DNA of 8,332 nucleotides, taken from contig DASZCR010000150.1 in assembly GCA_035942915.1 (NCBI GenBank), forward strand, positions 1 to 8,332. Reading direction: 5' to 3'. Made by a program: the position numbers and the translations under genes. Positions 5,760 to 8,332 of the stretch are shown in pieces. Source of the stretch: DASZCR01 sp035942915. Lineage in GTDB: Bacteria > Acidobacteriota > Blastocatellia > Pyrinomonadales > Pyrinomonadaceae. Every line of letters begins with the position of its first letter. Position 1 is the first letter of the stretch. The notes beneath the pieces were generated by a model. That model searched no databases. It saw only the letters and a list, made by a program, of their open reading frames with translations, and was not told the origin of the DNA.

Positions 5760-6011
5760 ATGTCAACGATGGTTAAGAAAACGTCTAACAAGGGGACGAC
5801 AGAGAAGGCAAGAGTGCAATTTGATTTCAGCAAAGAGGCGCTCGACAAATTGGATGAGATTGTCGAGAAAGTTAATGCCAGCACACGCGCTGAGGTGATT
5901 CGCCGTGCATTGACCCTGTTCACCGAGGTTTTAGCTGCCGAGCAGCGCGGAGCCAAGGTTCTTTTCCGTGAGAAGGATGGCACGCTCATTCAGCTTATGC
6001 CGCTTTTTTAA
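5760..6011 (+). CDS. Ribbon-helix-helix (CopG/Arc-type) DNA-binding protein
   Basis: 83 residues. After a basic flexible N-terminus (1-17, Lys-rich) comes RVQFDFSKEALDKLDEIVEK (18-37): the beta strand and first helix of an RHH fold. NASTRAEVIRRALTLFTEVL (39-58) follows as the turn and second helix, with the TRAEVIRRAL pattern typical of the family. A C-terminal tail reads GAKVLFREKDGTLIQL (64-79), a beta pair common in CopG-like proteins. Known role: dimers insert the paired beta strands in the DNA major groove at palindromic or repeated operators, often repressing their own operon, and many are antitoxins. No partner toxin of a known family is adjacent. Nearby inverted repeats (5667-5712 and AGTAATTACT at 4659) are candidate operators. 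Family call is firm; target is inference. Confidence 0.88.
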   Translation: MSTMVKKTSNKGTTEKARVQFDFSKEALDKLDEIVEKVNASTRAEVIRRALTLFTEVLAAEQRGAKVLFREKDGTLIQLMPLF

Positions 6012-6269
6012 TTGCCTAATAAGGCGCATGAGTCGTCATCCTTCTTACTTCCTCCTCAAAATCGTCTTCCACTCAAGGCATTAATCCCTGCTACGTTAAT
6101 CAGTACAAGGGCGAGGGTTCGCTCGACCGCTTCATAGCATTTAAAGCGGACCAAGCGGAGCGACGACCTGACTCACCTCGGTTTGTGAGCTACTTTCGCT
6201 TTCGATTATATGCTATTCAATGTCCGGCGGGCGCGCGTGCGGGCGCGAGAAACCGCCGTGGGAGATTTC
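6012..6269. other. Intergenic right edge of the island
   Basis: Non-coding or degraded. CCGCTT (6127-6132) and AAGCGG (6144-6149) form a 6-bp stem with an 11-nt loop. A plus-strand frame open from about 6037 lacks any ATG but includes a protein-like stretch (YVNQYKGEGSLDRFIAFK, about 6088-6141), perhaps a remnant. The A/T-rich sequence near 6196-6210 may hold the promoter of the following glycosyltransferase, but I cannot define -35/-10 elements with confidence. Confidence 0.35.
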
Positions 6270-7259
6270 GTGAAGGTCTTGCTCATCGGCTCTTATCCGC
6301 CGCCGCTCGGCGGTGTGAGCGTCTTCATCAAAAGATACCGGCGGCGGCTCGAAGGCGAAGGCCATCGCGTCGATGTGCTCGACCCGGCGCGCGTCTCGAA
6401 TGTGCGTCTGGCGATGCGTCTGCTGGCCGCGCGTCGTTACGACCTCATCAGTCTCAACTATCCTTCCCTTCCCGTCATGACATTGCTGCTCGCCGTCGGT
6501 CTCGCCTCGCGCACGGAGGTCTTCGAGCATAACTGGCGTCTGCTCGAATCGTGGGGCGCGTGGGCGCGGCGCGTCTACGCGCTCTTTCTGCGTCGGGCGC
6601 GCGCGCTCGTCCTGATTGCGCCGCACCTTGCGGACTACTACCGCGCGCACGGCCTTGAGTTGCCCGCGCACACGCGCACGAGCGATGCCTTCATTCCGCC
6701 GCCGGAAGATGAGGAGGCAGCTATCGTCGCCTCCTATCCGGCAGAGGTGCGCGAGTTTCTACGCACGCGACGGCCGCTCGTCGTCGCCAACGCCTTCAAG
6801 CTGGTCTTCCGAGAGGGCGTTGACCTCTACGGGCTTGATATGTGCGTCGAGTTGGTCGCGTCGCTCAGGAGCGCGCACCCTTCTGTCGGGCTGCTGTTTG
6901 CGCTTGCCGAAGTCGGCGACGAAGCATACTTCGCGCAGACGCGCGAGCGTATCGACGCGCTCGGACTCGCGCCGCACGTCTACTTCCTGACCGGGCAGAG
7001 AGAACTCTGGCCGCTCTTGAAGAGCGCCGACCTGATGCTGCGGCCGACCTCGACCGATGGCGCTTCGGTAAGCGTCGCTGAGGCGCTCCACTTCGGCTGC
7101 CCCGTCGTCGCCAGCGACGCCGCTCCACGACCGCCGGGAACGATTCTCTTCAAGAGCCGCGACCAGCAGGACTTCCGGCGTAAGTGCGAGGCGGCGCTCG
7201 CATCGAGGCGCGCCGACGCGCTTCAGCGCGCAGGCGATAAAGACGCGTCGAGCAGGTAG
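6270..7259 (+). CDS. GT4-family glycosyltransferase with shortened C-terminus
   Basis: The product, 329 residues from GTG 6270, starts VKVLLIGSYPPPLGGVSVFI: the beta strand and glycine loop (GG at 14-15) of a GT-B N-terminal domain. GTG 6270 has GGGAG five bases upstream. The frame can open earlier (ATG 6210), but that adds an Arg-rich, unconserved 20 residues. The middle contains EVFEHNWRLL (83-92) and VLIAPHLADYY (114-124). The donor domain has PLVVANAFKL (169-178), LGLAPHVYFLTGQRELWPLL (231-250) and RPTSTDGASVSVAEALHFG (258-276), with E271 in the position of the GT4 catalytic/ribose-binding Glu, then CPVVASD (277-283). Sugar specificity is unknown. After about residue 310 the sequence becomes low-complexity and lacks the usual final helix that packs back on the N-terminal domain; this end overlaps the convergent gene by 37 bp. 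Confidence 0.85.
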   Translation: MKVLLIGSYPPPLGGVSVFIKRYRRRLEGEGHRVDVLDPARVSNVRLAMRLLAARRYDLISLNYPSLPVMTLLLAVGLASRTEVFEHNWRLLESWGAWARRVYALFLRRARALVLIAPHLADYYRAHGLELPAHTRTSDAFIPPPEDEEAAIVASYPAEVREFLRTRRPLVVANAFKLVFREGVDLYGLDMCVELVASLRSAHPSVGLLFALAEVGDEAYFAQTRERIDALGLAPHVYFLTGQRELWPLLKSADLMLRPTSTDGASVSVAEALHFGCPVVASDAAPRPPGTILFKSRDQQDFRRKCEAALASRRADALQRAGDKDASSR

Positions 7260-8332
7260 ACGTAATAGCTCGTCCCCTCGATTCTCTGCCAGCCGACCAG
7301 CGACGCGCCCGGAGGCATTCTGTGAGCCACGACGACCCGCGCGCCGTTGGCCGCCAACAGTTCGTAGACCTGTTCTCTCAGACGCGTCTCCGACGACCAG
7401 AAACGCTCGACATCGCCCGTCGGCGCTTCGAGCGAGCCGGTGGTAATCTCCGCGACGATACGGACACGCGCGAGTCGCGCCCACAAAGCATCGAACGCGT
7501 AGCCGACCGACGCCACTTCGTCCCCCTCTCGCAAGCCCATGCGGCGCAGAGCCTCGCTCACTTCCCAATGCTCGCGCCGCGCCGGTTCTTCGCCCCGCGT
7601 CCAATCGAACCACGCCGCCCGCGCCGCGCCGTAAGAGCTTGGGATGAGGTTCGCCAGCATCAGCGCGCAGAGCAAGACGACTGCGACCGTCGCCACGCGC
7701 CCGCTCGTCGCGCCTCGCGGCAGACGCAAAGCTGAGACGAGCGCAGACCACGTCAACACGACGAACGCGCCCGTATATCGAGCCTCGACGTGTACCAGCG
7801 TGAGCAGCGAGAGCATGACGAGTGACGGCACAAGGAGCGTCCAACTCGCAGCGAACGCTTCAGTGAGACGCGCGCCGCGTCGCCAGCCCCACAGATAGAG
7901 CGCGAGAAAGACCGCACACCAGAGAGCCTGCGTCCTATCGAACAGCAGCCTGTACAAAGTCTGCGCGTTGGCGCGCAGCACGCTCATCTGCGCCGCGAGG
8001 TCGAAGCGTGCGCGCGCGCCCTCGTACCAGTAGGAAGGGTCGTACCAGGGCGGATAGGTGGCGCGCAGGGGTGTGCGAAATTCGTAGACCGGAGGGTCGT
8101 CCATAATCTTTCGCGTCGGATGCTGCGGCATGCCGCTTCCTTCCGGCTCGCCGCGCCAGTGTACGTGCAGCTTCGTCCTGTTGACGTACCACGCGTAGTT
8201 CAGACGCGCGCTCTCGCCCGGAGTGAGACGCCCCTTTGTCACGGAGAGCGGGACGAAGTAGACGCTGCCGACGAGTAGGAAGGCCAGCGCAGCCAGCGCC
8301 ACGCGACGACGCATCTGCCCTGCGGCGCAGAC
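7223..8332 (-). CDS. PMT/ArnT-like polytopic membrane glycosyltransferase, C-terminal part (5' end outside window)
   Basis: The frame is open to the window edge (369 codons visible; 363 aa from the first Met at 8314). That Met is probably internal: it is followed at once by a transmembrane helix (about 5-23), only a weak AGGG precedes it, and the DE-containing N-terminal catalytic loop of the PMT superfamily is absent. Next is an extracytoplasmic loop with TKGRLTPGESARLNYAWYVN (26-45) and HPTRKIMDDPPVYEF (65-79) then TYPPWYDPSYWYEG (86-99), a Trp/Tyr/Pro-rich block I have seen in large uncharacterised membrane glycosyltransferase-like proteins. Helices follow at about 128-144, 156-175, 181-197 and 205-224. 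A soluble C-terminal domain (about 245-363) has two alpha/beta stretches, DEVASVGYAFDALWARL and GARVVVAHRMPP. Likely uses a polyprenyl-linked sugar at the outer membrane face; reaction not provable here. Confidence 0.7.
   Translation of the reverse strand, partial: VCAAGQMRRRVALAALAFLLVGSVYFVPLSVTKGRLTPGESARLNYAWYVNRTKLHVHWRGEPEGSGMPQHPTRKIMDDPPVYEFRTPLRATYPPWYDPSYWYEGARARFDLAAQMSVLRANAQTLYRLLFDRTQALWCAVFLALYLWGWRRGARLTEAFAASWTLLVPSLVMLSLLTLVHVEARYTGAFVVLTWSALVSALRLPRGATSGRVATVAVVLLCALMLANLIPSSYGAARAAWFDWTRGEEPARREHWEVSEALRRMGLREGDEVASVGYAFDALWARLARVRIVAEITTGSLEAPTGDVERFWSSETRLREQVYELLAANGARVVVAHRMPPGASLVGWQRIEGTSYYVYLLDASLSPAR

Noticed and set aside
6000..6025. Terminator after the RHH gene (six T at the stop codon, GCCT-AATA-AGGC)
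   Set aside because: The T-run precedes the 4-bp stem rather than following it, so it does not fit a rho-independent terminator in the gene's direction.
6759..7844. 361-codon minus-strand open frame spanning the GT4 and PMT-like genes
   Set aside because: Low-complexity Arg/Gly/Ala product with no recognisable motif; both overlapped genes have clear family signatures in other frames.

Overview
The window looks like accessory surface-glycan DNA from a GC-rich, probably Gram-negative environmental bacterium. The high GC of the glycan genes, the exopolysaccharide-type asparagine synthetase, the large membrane glycosyltransferases and the heptanucleotide repeat array would fit Acidobacteriota (Blastocatellia-like) or a similar phylum. 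That placement is an inference; nothing in the window proves the taxon.

Left block (1-4350, all on the minus strand). In transcription order: a GT4-type glycosyltransferase (4350-3151), a DinB-superfamily metal-binding protein (3141-2599), an asparagine synthetase AsnB (2483-531), and the start of a PIG-V-like membrane mannosyltransferase with an N-terminal zinc ribbon (510 to beyond position 1). Gaps are 9 bp and 20 bp within the two pairs. The pairs are separated by about 115 bp that is almost entirely an inverted array of 7-bp repeats (2493-2616). This array supplies the last codons and stop of the DinB gene and ends only 9 bp from the asnB start.

Middle block (4351 to about 6269). A visibly AT-richer island lies between two GC-rich glycosyltransferase genes (19 G/C of 60 at 4681-4740, against 45 of 60 at 7081-7140, counted by hand). 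On the plus strand it holds a near-consensus sigma-70 promoter (TTGACT-16-TACAAT) and a leader of about 120 nt with two mutually exclusive stem-loops. These are followed by two overlapping small ORFs of 44 and 37 codons (ATGA overlap, strong Shine-Dalgarno on the first), an unrecognised 149-aa two-helix membrane protein, a strong hairpin, and an 83-aa ribbon-helix-helix DNA-binding protein. On the minus strand a start-less, protein-like reading frame (4709-4554) looks like a gene remnant. This island is the part most likely to hold something undescribed; its function cannot be named from the sequence.

Right block (6270-8332). A plus-strand GT4 glycosyltransferase with a short C-terminus converges on, and overlaps by 37 bp, the 3' end of a minus-strand polytopic membrane protein of the PMT/ArnT-like glycosyltransferase kind, whose N-terminal half lies outside the window.

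Taken together, the flanking genes look like a set for assembling and decorating a cell-surface polysaccharide or glycolipid: two soluble GT4 enzymes, two membrane enzymes likely to use polyprenyl-linked sugars, and an amidotransferase that may modify a sugar or acid group. The central island appears to be a small, separately regulated insertion.
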